From positions 124,001 through 188,000 of the forward strand of contig JADIYY010000004.1 of the NCBI GenBank assembly GCA_016705065.1: DNA of 64,000 nucleotides, in the 5' to 3' direction. Below the pieces are notes generated by a model. It had not been told where the DNA came from, did no database searches, and saw nothing but the letters and a program-made list of their open reading frames with translations. Positions 42,950 through 52,561 of the stretch are shown here, piece by piece; positions within the stretch are counted from its first letter, which is position 1; every line of letters begins with the position of its first letter. The translations under genes were made by a program, and so were the position numbers. Origin of the DNA: Candidatus Aalborgiella aggregata. Its GTDB lineage: Bacteria > Pseudomonadota > Gammaproteobacteria > Burkholderiales > Burkholderiaceae_C.

Positions 42950-44245
42950 TTAAATGTCCATCGGTATTTGCTTTGCCCGCAGTTTGTCTATTCTGCGACC
43001 CTCAAGCGCCAGCACTTCAAAATCCCAACCTTCACAAACAATGTGCTCACCGACTTCCGGTAATTGACCCGACACCGACATGAGCAAGCCTGCGACAGTG
43101 TTGTATCGACCTTTGTCTTCGTCTGGCAATTGTTTGATGTCCAAGCGTGCACGTAATTCAGCCAAGGGCATCAACCCGTCAAGCAACCACGAACCGTCTT
43201 CATGGTGTGTGGCCCAAGCATCCACTTGCGCATTTGGTTGCAATTCACCCGTAATCGCTTCGAGCATATCACGGGGTGTCATCAAGCCTTGCACTTCGCC
43301 ATATTCGTCCACCACCATCACCATGCGTTCTGATCGTTGGCGGAACTGTTCCAAGAGTTCCATACCAGTGAGTGTCTCTGGAACAAATGAAGCAGGCACA
43401 GCTAGGTCATCCAATGATGCATCTGATGATCTTTGTTCCAACAAAATGGAAACACTGATGACACCAATCACATGATCTAAGCCACCACGACAGACCGGAT
43501 ACCATGAATGGCTGTTCTTTTTATGCTCATTGGCAATGGTTGATAAGGCTTGCTCTGCCGTTAAATTTGCATTCAACCAAACGATGTCGGTGCGTGGAAT
43601 CATGAGCGATGTTAACGGCCTGTCGTCCAAATGGAAAACATTGCGTACCATTTGATGTTCATGCTCTTCAATTAAACCTGCATCAACGCCCTCTTCCAAA
43701 CTTGCGGTGATTTCTTCTTCAGTCACGCTTCTGTTGGCATTGACATTGATGCCCAAGAGTTTCAACATGGCTTGGGTGCAAAAGGTCAGCAATTTCACAA
43801 ATGGTGCTGCAATCATGGCCACAATGTTCATCGGTCTGGCCATAATTCTGGCGACAGATTCGGGATGAAGTTGCCCAATGCGCTTCGGTACAAGCTCGCC
43901 AAATACGATGGTTATGAATGTAATCACTACCACCACGATACTGGTAGCTGCAATGGCGGCCACTTGCGGTGTCGCCCCCCAACGCTGTAGGAATTGCGAC
44001 ACGCCATCTGAAAATGCCGCTTCACCTACAATGCCATTGAGCATACCTATCGATGTGATACCCACCTGCACTGTCGATAAAAAGTGTGTGGGTTGCTCCA
44101 TGAGTTTCAAAGCAGCTTTAGCGCCATTGTCACCAGCTTCAACCAATGCCAACAAACGTGCCTTTTTACTCGCAGTCAATGCCATTTCTGACATGGCGAA
44201 AGCAGCATTCAGCAAAGTCAAAACTACAATCAGTACAAAATCCAT
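42950..44245 (-). CDS. CNNM/CorC-type hemolysin family protein (DUF21-CBS-CorC_HlyC)
   Basis: 431 aa membrane protein. An N-terminal DUF21 domain with about four helices (1-190, starting MDFVLIVVLTLLNAAFAMSEMA) is followed by a tandem CBS pair (about 205-330, with MIPRTDIVWLN and VVDEYGEVQGLMTPRD) and a C-terminal CorC_HlyC domain (about 345-425, WLLDGLMPLAEL). Such proteins are linked to Mg2+/Co2+ transport or resistance; the old name hemolysin is misleading. It is divergent from apaH. Confidence 0.9.
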   Translation of the reverse strand: MDFVLIVVLTLLNAAFAMSEMALTASKKARLLALVEAGDNGAKAALKLMEQPTHFLSTVQVGITSIGMLNGIVGEAAFSDGVSQFLQRWGATPQVAAIAATSIVVVVITFITIVFGELVPKRIGQLHPESVARIMARPMNIVAMIAAPFVKLLTFCTQAMLKLLGINVNANRSVTEEEITASLEEGVDAGLIEEHEHQMVRNVFHLDDRPLTSLMIPRTDIVWLNANLTAEQALSTIANEHKKNSHSWYPVCRGGLDHVIGVISVSILLEQRSSDASLDDLAVPASFVPETLTGMELLEQFRQRSERMVMVVDEYGEVQGLMTPRDMLEAITGELQPNAQVDAWATHHEDGSWLLDGLMPLAELRARLDIKQLPDEDKGRYNTVAGLLMSVSGQLPEVGEHIVCEGWDFEVLALEGRRIDKLRAKQIPMDI

Positions 44246-44318
44246 AAAGCTAAGAGATTCTCCGTAGACTCACAGTACGCATACACAGCTCACATAATAA
44301 CCTGACTCACTGGCACAG

Positions 44319-45239
44319 ATGGCACATTACCTCATAGGCGATATTCAAGGCTGTAATTTGGCTCTTGGGCAATTGCTTGAAAAAATCGACTTTTCTCCAA
44401 GTCGAGATACTTTGTATGTTTTAGGAGATTTAGTCAATCGGGGGCCTGATTCCTTGGCCACCTTGGAACGACTCATGGCTTTTGGCAATTCAGCAAAGTG
44501 CCTTTTAGGCAACCATGATTTGAATTTACTGGCCATTGCGTGCGGTGTACGAAAAGCGCATCGCAAAGACACGTTAAACCCAATTTTAGAATCCCCAAAG
44601 TTGGATGCTTTCATTCATTGGCTTAAGCATCAAAAGCTGGCGATGCGACAACGCATCCAAAATCATGATGTTTTAATGGTTCACGCTGGCGTATTTCCTT
44701 CTTGGACTGCTAGCAAAACAATAGCGCTGGCGAATGAAATTGAGTTGGTGTTGCAACATGCCAGCAATAATGCTTTAAAAACTTTTTTACACGACATGTA
44801 TGGTGATGAGCCGCAACAATGGCGTGACGACTTACAAGGCAACCCCCGTTTGCGTGTGATTGTGAATGTACTGACCCGAATGCGATTTTGCATGCCAGAT
44901 GGCACCATGGAATTCAAAACCAAGGATAGTGCGGAAGCTGCACCGATGGGGTTTATGCCTTGGTTTGATGTACCAAATCGGGCGACGCAAAAAACAATCG
45001 TTGCCTTTGGACATTGGTCCACATTGGGTTGGTTAAACCGTACAGATGTTTATGCGCTAGATGGCGGTTGTGTGTGGGGTGGTTATTTGAATGCGCTTAA
45101 ACTAAGTGACCAACCAGACACTACGAACAACAAATCACCCAAAGACAACGTTAGAAACACTACTCCGATTGAACGGATTCGGGTGAAGTGTTTGGCTGAG
45201 CAGGTTCCTCAAGCTTTTCAGTCATTACGACGGACTTAA
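44319..45239 (+). CDS. apaH: Symmetrical bis(5'-nucleosyl)-tetraphosphatase ApaH
   Basis: 306 aa. Hydrolyses Ap4A to two ADP and also decaps Np4-capped RNA. Metallophosphatase motifs GDIQG (7-11), GDLVNRG (36-42), GNHD (about 66-69) and VHAGVFP are all intact; the metal His in FGHWSTLGWL is also present. The C-terminus is longer than in E. coli, with an Asn/Lys/Pro-rich loop before RIRVKCLAEQVP. The last 80 bases overlap the 3' end of rhlE on the other strand. Confidence 0.94.
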   Translation: MAHYLIGDIQGCNLALGQLLEKIDFSPSRDTLYVLGDLVNRGPDSLATLERLMAFGNSAKCLLGNHDLNLLAIACGVRKAHRKDTLNPILESPKLDAFIHWLKHQKLAMRQRIQNHDVLMVHAGVFPSWTASKTIALANEIELVLQHASNNALKTFLHDMYGDEPQQWRDDLQGNPRLRVIVNVLTRMRFCMPDGTMEFKTKDSAEAAPMGFMPWFDVPNRATQKTIVAFGHWSTLGWLNRTDVYALDGGCVWGGYLNALKLSDQPDTTNNKSPKDNVRNTTPIERIRVKCLAEQVPQAFQSLRRT

Positions 45240-46740
45240 ACAAAGCTGCCATGCGCTTTTTGGGACGTATGTTGGCAGATTTTCCGACTCGAGTTGGCCC
45301 CGCTTTTGCAGCCGCTTCCCAGGCTGGTGTGGCGGGCACATCATTGGTCATTTCATACGGTTTGTCGAAAAACGGATCACGTGGCGCAATTTTTGGTACA
45401 TATGCTGAAGATGACCCACTTTTATCGGACCTGGATTCAAAGCTCTCCATGCGGTCGCGACCATTTTGTGAACGATTGGCATTATTTCCAGTGCGGCGTG
45501 GTGCTTCGCCAGACATCGTCTCAGATGACGAATCACGCTCGGCGTACATGCGACGCCCGTCATTGATTCGACCTTGCTTACGACTATCTGGTAAATACTC
45601 TGGATATTCAATGCCTTCAACATCGAGTTTGGTCTTTAATAGTTTTTCCAAATCGGCAACCAAGCGCACATCTGAAGGTGCGACAAAACTGATAGCGATG
45701 CCAGATGCCCCTGCTCGACCAGTGCGACCGATGCGGTGTACATAATCTTCCGCATTGAAAGGCAAGTCAAAGTTAAATACAGCGGGTACATCTTTGATAT
45801 CTAAACCGCGCGCTGCCACATCAGTAGCTACCAGCAAATCAACGGCTCCTGATTTAAATGCTTCTAAGGCTTTCAGGCGTTCATCTTGGCTCTTGTCACC
45901 ATGTAGTGCTGTGGCTTTATAGCCTGCTTTTTCAAGAGAACGTGCCAAACGTGCGCAACCAAGCTTGCTGTTCACAAAAACGAATGCTTGCTTGATGTCT
46001 TTTTGCTTGAGCAATGTGACCAATGCGTGCAACTTTTCATCGGTAGGTGTATTGAAAAAATGTTGCGTAACCGTGGAGGCAGTTTGATTGGGTCGCGCCA
46101 CTTCAATCGTGACAGGGTTTTGTAATTAGCTTCCCGAAAGGCGTTTAATTTCAGGAGAAAACGTTGCTGAAAACAGCAGTGTGGTTCGAGTCTTGGGCAA
46201 GAAACTCAAAATTCGCTCTAAATCGGGCAAAAACCCAATGTCTAACATGCGGTCCGCTTCATCCAAAACCACATATTCAACTTGATTCAGCACACAGTTT
46301 TTTGCTTCAATGTGGTCCAATAAGCGCCCCGGAGTGGCAACCAATATCTCAACGCCCGCTTTCAATTCTATTGTTTGCGGCTTCATGTCCATACCACCAA
46401 ATACAACTGCACTGCGTATTTGCGTGTATTTGGCATACGCTTTAACTTGCTGCGCTACTTGGTCGGCTAGCTCGCGTGTGGGCAATAAAACCAAAGCCCT
46501 AACAGGGTGGCGTGCAGGTGAGGTTGACGCATTTTCATGCTTCAACATTCTTTGTATCAGAGGAAGCGAAAATGCAGCGGTTTTCCCTGTACCAGTTTGT
46601 GCAGCACCCATGACATCGCGACCTTCCAAAACCACCGGAATGGCTTGCGCTTGTATGGGTGTCATTTGCTCATAGCCCATTTCGGCTACGGCGCGTGCCA
46701 GCGTTGGAGCCAGCGATAGTTGTGAAAAAGATGTTGTCAT
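45160..46740 (-). pseudogene. rhlE: DEAD-box RNA helicase RhlE, interrupted by an in-frame stop
   Basis: One helicase gene read in a single frame but broken by TAA at 46126-46128. The upper part (204 codons) has the Q-motif, AQTGTGKTAAF, PTRELADQ, DEADRMLD and SAT; the lower part has the second RecA domain with VFVNSK, ATDVAARGLDI and HRIGRTGRAG, then a disordered Arg/Ser/Asn tail. Where family members read GSY-LQNP, this reads GS-stop-LQNP, so a tyrosine codon has become ochre by a third-base change. GTG at 46101 could restart the lower part. A sequencing error, recent pseudogene or read-through are all possible. Overlaps apaH. Confidence 0.85.
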
Positions 46741-46751
46741 TGAGTCTGAGA

Positions 46752-47624
46752 TTACAAATCTCTCTGACTAAAAGTATCGCAAGCTTTCACGCTACCTGTT
46801 TGCAAACCAATATTGAACCATTTGGTACGTTGTGCACTGCTTCCATGGGTGAAGCTATCGGGACGAACATGTCCAGTTGACTGGCGCTGGATGGCATCAT
46901 CGCCAATACGTGCAGCGGCATTCATGGCTTCTTCGATGTCACCAGTTTGCAATATTTGCCTTGATTCATGTGCTTTTTTAGCCCAAAGACCAGCATAGCA
47001 ATCCGCTTGTAGCTCAACGCGCACAGAAAGTGCATTGTTTTCGCGTTCACTCAATCGACGACGTGCTTGTTCCACTTTATCATGAACACCAAGTAAATTT
47101 TGCACATGGTGGCCAATTTCATGCGCAACCACATAAGCTTGTGCAAAGTCACCACCGGCACCCATTTGACGTTTCAAGGTTTCAAAGAAGCTCAGATCAA
47201 TATAAACTTTTTGATCAGCAGGGCAATAGAACGGACCCATTGCAGACTGACCTGCTCCGCAGGGTGTTGAAGTTACACCTCTGAAAATCACAAGCTTGGG
47301 TGTAGCATAGTTGGCGCCACCCTTGGTGAAAACGTCTTTCCAGACATCTTCTGTATCTGCCAGAACAACAGAAACAAATTTGGCTTGTACATCATCTGCC
47401 GGTGGTTTTTGTGCCGGACCTTGCTGTACTTGCGGCGAATCAGAGCCACCTAAAAAACCCAAAACTGTCAGTGGATTGATGCCGAAAAAATAGGATGCGG
47501 CCAGTGCAATAATGATTGAGCCAATGCCAAATTTACTGCCAAATAATCCACCGCCGCCGCTATGACCAGAACTTCCACGTCGATCTTCGACATTATCAGA
47601 TTCTCTATTGCCTTCCCATTTCAT
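46752..47624 (-). CDS. ypfJ: YpfJ-type neutral zinc metallopeptidase
   Basis: 290 aa. One membrane helix (about 30-52, after an Arg/Gly/Ser-rich cytoplasmic lead with SSGHSGGGG) anchors a periplasmic zinc peptidase-like domain. The active site HEIGHHVQNLLG near residue 165 and the later ADCYAGLWA near 206 give HExxH plus Asp/Glu. Family function is unproven. It lies 11 bases upstream of the broken rhlE on the same strand, so the two may share a transcript. Confidence 0.88.
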   Translation of the reverse strand: MKWEGNRESDNVEDRRGSSGHSGGGGLFGSKFGIGSIIIALAASYFFGINPLTVLGFLGGSDSPQVQQGPAQKPPADDVQAKFVSVVLADTEDVWKDVFTKGGANYATPKLVIFRGVTSTPCGAGQSAMGPFYCPADQKVYIDLSFFETLKRQMGAGGDFAQAYVVAHEIGHHVQNLLGVHDKVEQARRRLSERENNALSVRVELQADCYAGLWAKKAHESRQILQTGDIEEAMNAAARIGDDAIQRQSTGHVRPDSFTHGSSAQRTKWFNIGLQTGSVKACDTFSQRDL

Positions 47625-47715
47625 AGCGAACTCCTAGTTGCAATCACACACAAATTGATGACGTTTTACGACGCCTGATTAGAGATTATCGAGGCAATCT
47701 CAAGTTTTAGAATTT

Positions 47716-48282
47716 TTACGTTTTGGGTAATGTGACACCCGTCTGTCCTTGGTACTTACCTCCGCGATCTTTGTAACTCGTGGTACAAACTTCGTCCGCC
47801 TTGAAAAACAAAACCTGCGCACAACCTTCGCCAGCATAAATCTTCGCTGGAAGCGGTGTTGTGTTGCTAAATTCCAGCGTGACATAGCCTTCCCATTCAG
47901 GCTCGAACGGTGTCACGTTCACAATGATGCCGCATCGAGCATAGGTGCTTTTCCCCAAGCAAACCGTTAAGATATTTCTTGGAATTCGAAAGAACTCCAT
48001 TGTGCGAGCCAATGCAAAACTATTGGGTGGAATGATGCAACTGTCACCTTCAAAATCTACGAAACTCTTTTCATCAAAATTTTTCGGGTCAACGACCGTG
48101 CTGTGAATATTGGTGAATACTTTAAATTCTGGGGCACAACGTATGTCATAGCCATAGCTGCTTGTGCCATAGCTAATAATTCTTTTACCGTCTCTCTCGC
48201 GAACCTGTCCTGGCTCAAATGGCTCAATCATGCCGCGCTTTTGGGCGAGTTCTCGAATTTGATGGTCAGCAAGTATGGACAA
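47716..48282 (-). CDS. dcd: dCTP deaminase
   Basis: 188 aa from the TTG at 48282, with GGAG 8 bases upstream and the product beginning (M)SILADHQIREL as in known Dcd. The open frame continues into the tRNA-Leu gene, so longer versions are artefacts. Converts dCTP to dUTP. RTMEFFRIPRNILTVCLGKSTYARCGI near residue 100 and TPFEPEWEGYVTLE near 130 are diagnostic, including the catalytic Glu; SYGTSSYGYDIR near 35 is also typical. It lies immediately downstream of three tRNA genes on the same strand. Confidence 0.94.
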   Translation of the reverse strand: MSILADHQIRELAQKRGMIEPFEPGQVRERDGKRIISYGTSSYGYDIRCAPEFKVFTNIHSTVVDPKNFDEKSFVDFEGDSCIIPPNSFALARTMEFFRIPRNILTVCLGKSTYARCGIIVNVTPFEPEWEGYVTLEFSNTTPLPAKIYAGEGCAQVLFFKADEVCTTSYKDRGGKYQGQTGVTLPKT

Positions 48283-48306
48283 TGTATATCTCCAATTGTT
48301 AGCTTT

Positions 48307-48400
48307 TGGTGCCTCGAGCCGGAATCGAACCGGCACGCCCGCTATGAACGAAAGCGGCGGATTTTAAGTCCGCTGTGTCTACCAATTTCACCATCGAGGC
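48307..48400 (-). tRNA. tRNA-Leu (UAA)
   Basis: Acceptor stem GCCTCGA/TCGAGGC, long class II variable arm, D-loop AATTGGTAGAC and T-loop GGTTCGATTCC. Loop CTTAAAA gives anticodon UAA. CCA is encoded. Confidence 0.95.
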
Positions 48401-48441
48401 ATGATCTTTTAGCGCAATGTATTCCGCGCTATAAAGAATAA

Positions 48442-48515
48442 TGGAGGCGCAGGCCGGAGTCGAACCGACCTACTCGGATTTGCAATCCGGTACATAACCG
48501 CTTTGTTACTGCGCC
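48442..48515 (-). tRNA. tRNA-Cys (GCA)
   Basis: Acceptor GGCGCAG/CTGCGCC, anticodon loop TTGCAAA giving GCA, T-loop GGTTCGACTCC, encoded CCA. Confidence 0.95.
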
Positions 48516-48585
48516 GAAAACCTTACAAAAAACCACATCAAAGGTGGAAATTAAAATTCTACCTTTGAATATCTATCAATTTAGC

Positions 48586-48614
48586 AAAAAGGGAAGCAAA
48601 AGCTTCCCTTTTTT
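48586..48614. terminator. Bidirectional hairpin between tRNA-Gly and tRNA-Cys
   Basis: GGGAAGC - AAAA - GCTTCCC with an A run before and a T run after, so it can work on both strands. A second, weaker stem (48540-48566, AAAGGTGGAA/TTCTACCTTT) lies closer to tRNA-Cys. As read on the minus strand it follows tRNA-Gly; whether it ends or processes that transcript is unclear. Confidence 0.65.
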
Positions 48615-48620
48615 AAATTT

Positions 48621-48696
48621 TGGAGCGGGAAAAGAGTCTCGAACTCTCGACCTCAACCTTGGCAAGGTTGCGCTCTACCAACTGAGCTATTCCCGC
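48621..48696 (-). tRNA. tRNA-Gly (GCC)
   Basis: Acceptor GCGGGAA/TTCCCGC, D-loop CAGTTGGTAGAGC, anticodon loop TTGCCAA giving GCC, T-loop AGTTCGAGACT, encoded CCA. About 70 bases separate it from the lon stop. The 48.28-48.77 kb gap holds only these three tRNAs and the hairpins. Confidence 0.95.
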
Positions 48697-48769
48697 GAAT
48701 CTAGTCTTAAATTATAGCCTATTTTGAATCACTTTTCCTGACAAAAAGTTAACGTGCCTATTTTTTTGA

Positions 48770-51238
48770 TTAATGTTTTGTAGATTCACGACCACCTGTT
48801 TTGATGATGTCGTGAGTGGCTTCGGCGGCAAGAGCGCTTTCATGCTTTAATTCTTCACTTGCAACTTCCAAATCAGGCAATGGAACTGGCGCACGTTCCA
48901 AAGCTAATTCCAAGACCTTATCAATCCACTTGACCGGAACAATTTCTAACCCGTTTTTGACATTTTCAGGAATGTCTTGCAAATCTTTCGCATTTTCTTC
49001 CGGAATAAGCACTGTTTTAATTCCACCACGCAATGCAGCCAGCAATTTTTCTTTTAAGCCACCAATGGCAGTCACTTCGCCGCGCAAAGTGATTTCACCA
49101 GTCATGGCCACGTCACCGCGAACAGGAATACCGGTTAATGCGGAAACAAAAGCTGTCGTCATCGCTGCACCAGCGCTAGGACCATCCTTGGGTGTAGCTC
49201 CGTCAGGTACATGAATATGAATATCACGCTTTTCAAACATTTCTTCTTTAATACCGAGTCGGCTTGCTCTGCTGCGAACCACTGTCCGAGCAGCTTCTAC
49301 AGATTCTTTCATCACATCACCCAAAGAGCCTGTTCGCGTAATGATGCCTTTGCCGGGCATCAGAGCAGCTTCTATTGTCAACAAATCCCCACCTACCTCA
49401 GTCCATGCCAACCCCACCACTTGACCCACCTGATTTTGCTCTTCAGCACGACCATAGTTGTACTTCCGAACCCCCAAATACTCATTCAATGAATCGGGTG
49501 TCACAACCACTTTGCCTTTTAATTTCTTGAGCAATAAGCCTTTGACGACTTTGCGGCAAATTTTTGAAAGTTCACGCTCAAGCGATCGCACCCCCGCTTC
49601 ACGCGTGTAGTAACGAACAATGTCTTTCACCGCCTCATTCGTGATGAGCAATTCATTGGTTTTCACACCATTATTCGACATTTGTTTTGGAAGCAAATAC
49701 GTTGTCGCAATATTGGTCTTTTCATCCTCTGTGTAACCCGCCAAACGAATCACTTCCATGCGATCTAACAAGGCAGATGGAATATTCATTGAATTCGATG
49801 TGGCCACAAACATGACATCACTCAAGTCAAAATCGACTTCGACGTAGTGATCTGCGAAAGTGTGATTTTGCTCAGGATCCAACACTTCAAGTAACGCGCT
49901 TGAAGGGTCTCCACGATACTCAGTGCCTAGTTTGTCAATCTCGTCCAGTAAGAACAAGGGATTGCGAACACCGACTTTGCTTAGACTTGACAAAACTTTG
50001 CCTGGCAAAGCGCCAATGTATGTGCGTCTATGGCCACGGATTTCCGCTTCGTCGCGCATGCCACCCAAGGCCATACGCACAAACTTACGCCCAGTTGCTT
50101 TGGCAATCGATTGTCCCAAAGATGTTTTTCCTACGCCAGGGGGACCAACCAAACACAATATGGGCGCTTTTACTTTATCAACGCGTTGTTGCACTGCAAG
50201 ATATTCAAGAATACGGTCTTTAACTTTATCTAGGCCGTAATGATCTTGATTCAAGACAGTTTCAGCAGCGGGCAGGTCATGTTTGATTTTAGATTTTTTA
50301 CTCCAAGGCAGTCCAATCAAGACATCGATGTAATTACGAACAACAGTGGCCTCGGCAGACATCGGGGACATCAATTTCAATTTCTTCAATTCCCCTTGAG
50401 CTTTTGCCAAAGCCTCTTTGCTCATCTTTGCAGCTTTGATTTTTTTCTCAAGATCTGCAAAATCAGTACCTTCATCGCCATCACCTAATTCTTTTTGAAT
50501 GGCTTTCACTTGTTCATTGAGATAGAAATCACGTTGATTCTTCTCCATGGCACGCTTGACACGTCCGCGAATTTTTTTATCTACGTTCAAAATATCAACT
50601 TCACGTTCAATCTGCTCAAATAAATTCTTTAGGCGCGCTTTGACTTCGGCTAAAGACAAAATGATTTGCTTGCTTTCTAGCTTTAATGGCAAATGTGCAG
50701 AAATCGTATCGGCCAGACGACCTGGGTCATCAATGCTGGAAATTGAGCTTAGTATTTCTGGAGGAATTTTTTTATTCAATTTGACATACTGGTCAAATTG
50801 CTGCATCACGGCCCTGCGTAAGGCTTCCAGTTCAGGCGTTTTTTCTCCTTTTGCAGTCAACTTCGGTTCCACGACTTCTACTGGAGTCACATTGGCAATG
50901 AAATGCGTCTCAACATCGTTAATGTGCGTGACTTTGGCACGTTGTTGACCCTCTACCAGAACTTTAACGGTGCCATCTGGCAGTTTCAGCATTTGCAAAA
51001 TAGTAGATATGCAACCCACATCAAACATGTCAGTGGTTGTCGGCTCATCATTGGCCGCCGTTTTCTGTGCAACCAGCATAATGCGCCGCTCTTCAGCCAT
51101 GGCCAGCTCTAGGGCTTTGATGCTTTTTGGACGCCCCACAAACAAAGGAATCACCATATGCGGAAATATCACTACATCGCGCAGTGGCAGCATTGGCAAA
51201 TCTAGTGCAAGGGCGGGTAATACAGGGTGTGATGACAT
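48770..51238 (-). CDS. lon: ATP-dependent protease Lon
   Basis: 822 aa. An N-terminal substrate-binding domain (LPMLPLRDVVIFPHMVIPLFVGR), a coiled-coil, the AAA+ module (CLVGPPGVGKTSLGQSIA near residue 358, then FLLDEIDKLG) and the serine/lysine protease domain (DGATPKDGPSAGAAM, with the catalytic Ser in GPSAG) are complete. Degrades misfolded and regulatory proteins in the cytoplasm. It lies 16 bases after clpX in the same direction. An ordinary LonA. Confidence 0.97.
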   Translation of the reverse strand: MSSHPVLPALALDLPMLPLRDVVIFPHMVIPLFVGRPKSIKALELAMAEERRIMLVAQKTAANDEPTTTDMFDVGCISTILQMLKLPDGTVKVLVEGQQRAKVTHINDVETHFIANVTPVEVVEPKLTAKGEKTPELEALRRAVMQQFDQYVKLNKKIPPEILSSISSIDDPGRLADTISAHLPLKLESKQIILSLAEVKARLKNLFEQIEREVDILNVDKKIRGRVKRAMEKNQRDFYLNEQVKAIQKELGDGDEGTDFADLEKKIKAAKMSKEALAKAQGELKKLKLMSPMSAEATVVRNYIDVLIGLPWSKKSKIKHDLPAAETVLNQDHYGLDKVKDRILEYLAVQQRVDKVKAPILCLVGPPGVGKTSLGQSIAKATGRKFVRMALGGMRDEAEIRGHRRTYIGALPGKVLSSLSKVGVRNPLFLLDEIDKLGTEYRGDPSSALLEVLDPEQNHTFADHYVEVDFDLSDVMFVATSNSMNIPSALLDRMEVIRLAGYTEDEKTNIATTYLLPKQMSNNGVKTNELLITNEAVKDIVRYYTREAGVRSLERELSKICRKVVKGLLLKKLKGKVVVTPDSLNEYLGVRKYNYGRAEEQNQVGQVVGLAWTEVGGDLLTIEAALMPGKGIITRTGSLGDVMKESVEAARTVVRSRASRLGIKEEMFEKRDIHIHVPDGATPKDGPSAGAAMTTAFVSALTGIPVRGDVAMTGEITLRGEVTAIGGLKEKLLAALRGGIKTVLIPEENAKDLQDIPENVKNGLEIVPVKWIDKVLELALERAPVPLPDLEVASEELKHESALAAEATHDIIKTGGRESTKH

Positions 51239-51253
51239 TTAGTCTCCAATGAT

Positions 51254-52525
51254 TCAGGCTTTTTTGGCAATATCGCGATAAACCAACAAGGGCGGCTTGC
51301 CCTCAACGATACATGATTCATCAATCACAACTTTAGCCACATTCGCCGTTGTCGGTAAGTCGAACATGGTGTCGATGAGTGCCAATTCCAATAGGGAACG
51401 CAAACCACGTGCACCTGTTTTGCGTTTTAATGCTTTTTGTGCAATGGCCTTGAGTGCTGATGGGCGTATTTCTAATTCAACACCTTCCATGTTCAGCAAT
51501 TTACTGTATTGCTTCACCAATGCATTTTTGGGTTCCGTCAAAATCTGCATCAAAGCATCTTCGCTCAACTCATCCAAAGTTGCGATGACAGGCATGCGAC
51601 CAATTAGTTCAGGAATAATGCCAAACTTGATCAAATCTTCTGGCTCAACTTCTTTAAAAACATCCGTCAAACTGCGTACTTGCTTACTTTTAACAACGGC
51701 ACCAAAGCCAATTCCAGAGGCTTCCGTGCGATTTTCGATAACTTTCTCTAGACCTGCAAAAGCACCGCCACAAATAAACAAAATATTAGTGGTGTCAATT
51801 TGCAAGAAGTCTTGATTAGGGTGCTTTCGTCCGCCCTGCGGGGGAATGCTTGCCATGGTTCCCTCGATGAGTTTTAGCAAAGCCTGTTGAACGCCCTCAC
51901 CAGAAACATCTCGCGTGATAGAAGGGTTATCAGACTTACGAGAGATTTTGTCGATTTCATCAATGTAAACAATACCGCGTTGCGCGCGCTCGACATCGTA
52001 ATTACAACTTTGCAAGAGCTTGGAGACAATATTTTCAACATCCTCGCCCACATAGCCAGCTTCTGTTAGTGTGGTGGCATCAGCCATCACGAAAGGCACA
52101 TCCAGCATGCGTGCCAATGTTTGGGCAAGAAACGTTTTGCCCGAACCCGTGGGTCCAATCAGCAAAATATTGCTCTTTGCCAGCTCAACATCATCCTTAC
52201 CCAGCTTTTCTTTGTGCTTCAACCGTTTGTAATGGTTATATACAGCAACAGCCAAAGTACGTTTGGCCACATTTTGGCCAATGACATAGTTGTCTAAATT
52301 GGCTTTGATTTCTGCTGGAGTGGGAAGTTCGCCCTTCGTCTTGCGTGCCTCTTCAGCGGCAATGGCAGGCAACTCATCACGAATGATGTCATTGCATAAA
52401 TCGATGCATTCATCACAAATAAAAACAGACGGACCAGCTATGAGTTTCTTAACCTCGTGCTGACTTTTGCCGCAAAACGTGCAGTGCAACGTTTTTTCAT
52501 CTGAATTTGTTTTCTTACCCACCAT
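51254..52525 (-). CDS. clpX: ATP-dependent Clp protease ATP-binding subunit ClpX
   Basis: 423 aa. N-terminal zinc finger with two CxxC pairs (HCTFCGKSQ and FICDECIDLC), Walker A LLIGPTGSGKTFLAQTLA near residue 117, Walker B VYIDEIDKI near 188 and the sensor/pore segments typical of ClpX. It unfolds substrates for ClpP. The clpP gene ends 36 bases upstream, forming the standard clpP-clpX pair. Confidence 0.97.
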   Translation of the reverse strand: MVGKKTNSDEKTLHCTFCGKSQHEVKKLIAGPSVFICDECIDLCNDIIRDELPAIAAEEARKTKGELPTPAEIKANLDNYVIGQNVAKRTLAVAVYNHYKRLKHKEKLGKDDVELAKSNILLIGPTGSGKTFLAQTLARMLDVPFVMADATTLTEAGYVGEDVENIVSKLLQSCNYDVERAQRGIVYIDEIDKISRKSDNPSITRDVSGEGVQQALLKLIEGTMASIPPQGGRKHPNQDFLQIDTTNILFICGGAFAGLEKVIENRTEASGIGFGAVVKSKQVRSLTDVFKEVEPEDLIKFGIIPELIGRMPVIATLDELSEDALMQILTEPKNALVKQYSKLLNMEGVELEIRPSALKAIAQKALKRKTGARGLRSLLELALIDTMFDLPTTANVAKVVIDESCIVEGKPPLLVYRDIAKKA

Positions 52526-52561
52526 GATTCAAGCCTTTTTATTTAAATACTCAAAATCAAA

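Noticed and set aside
45160..46101. Lower half of rhlE as an independent gene
   Set aside because: Same frame as the upper half, adjoining motifs, and a single changed codon explain it as one broken gene.
48283..48336. Longer Dcd start at 48336
   Set aside because: It would translate the 3' end of tRNA-Leu; the TTG at 48282 has a GGAG site and the family N-terminus.
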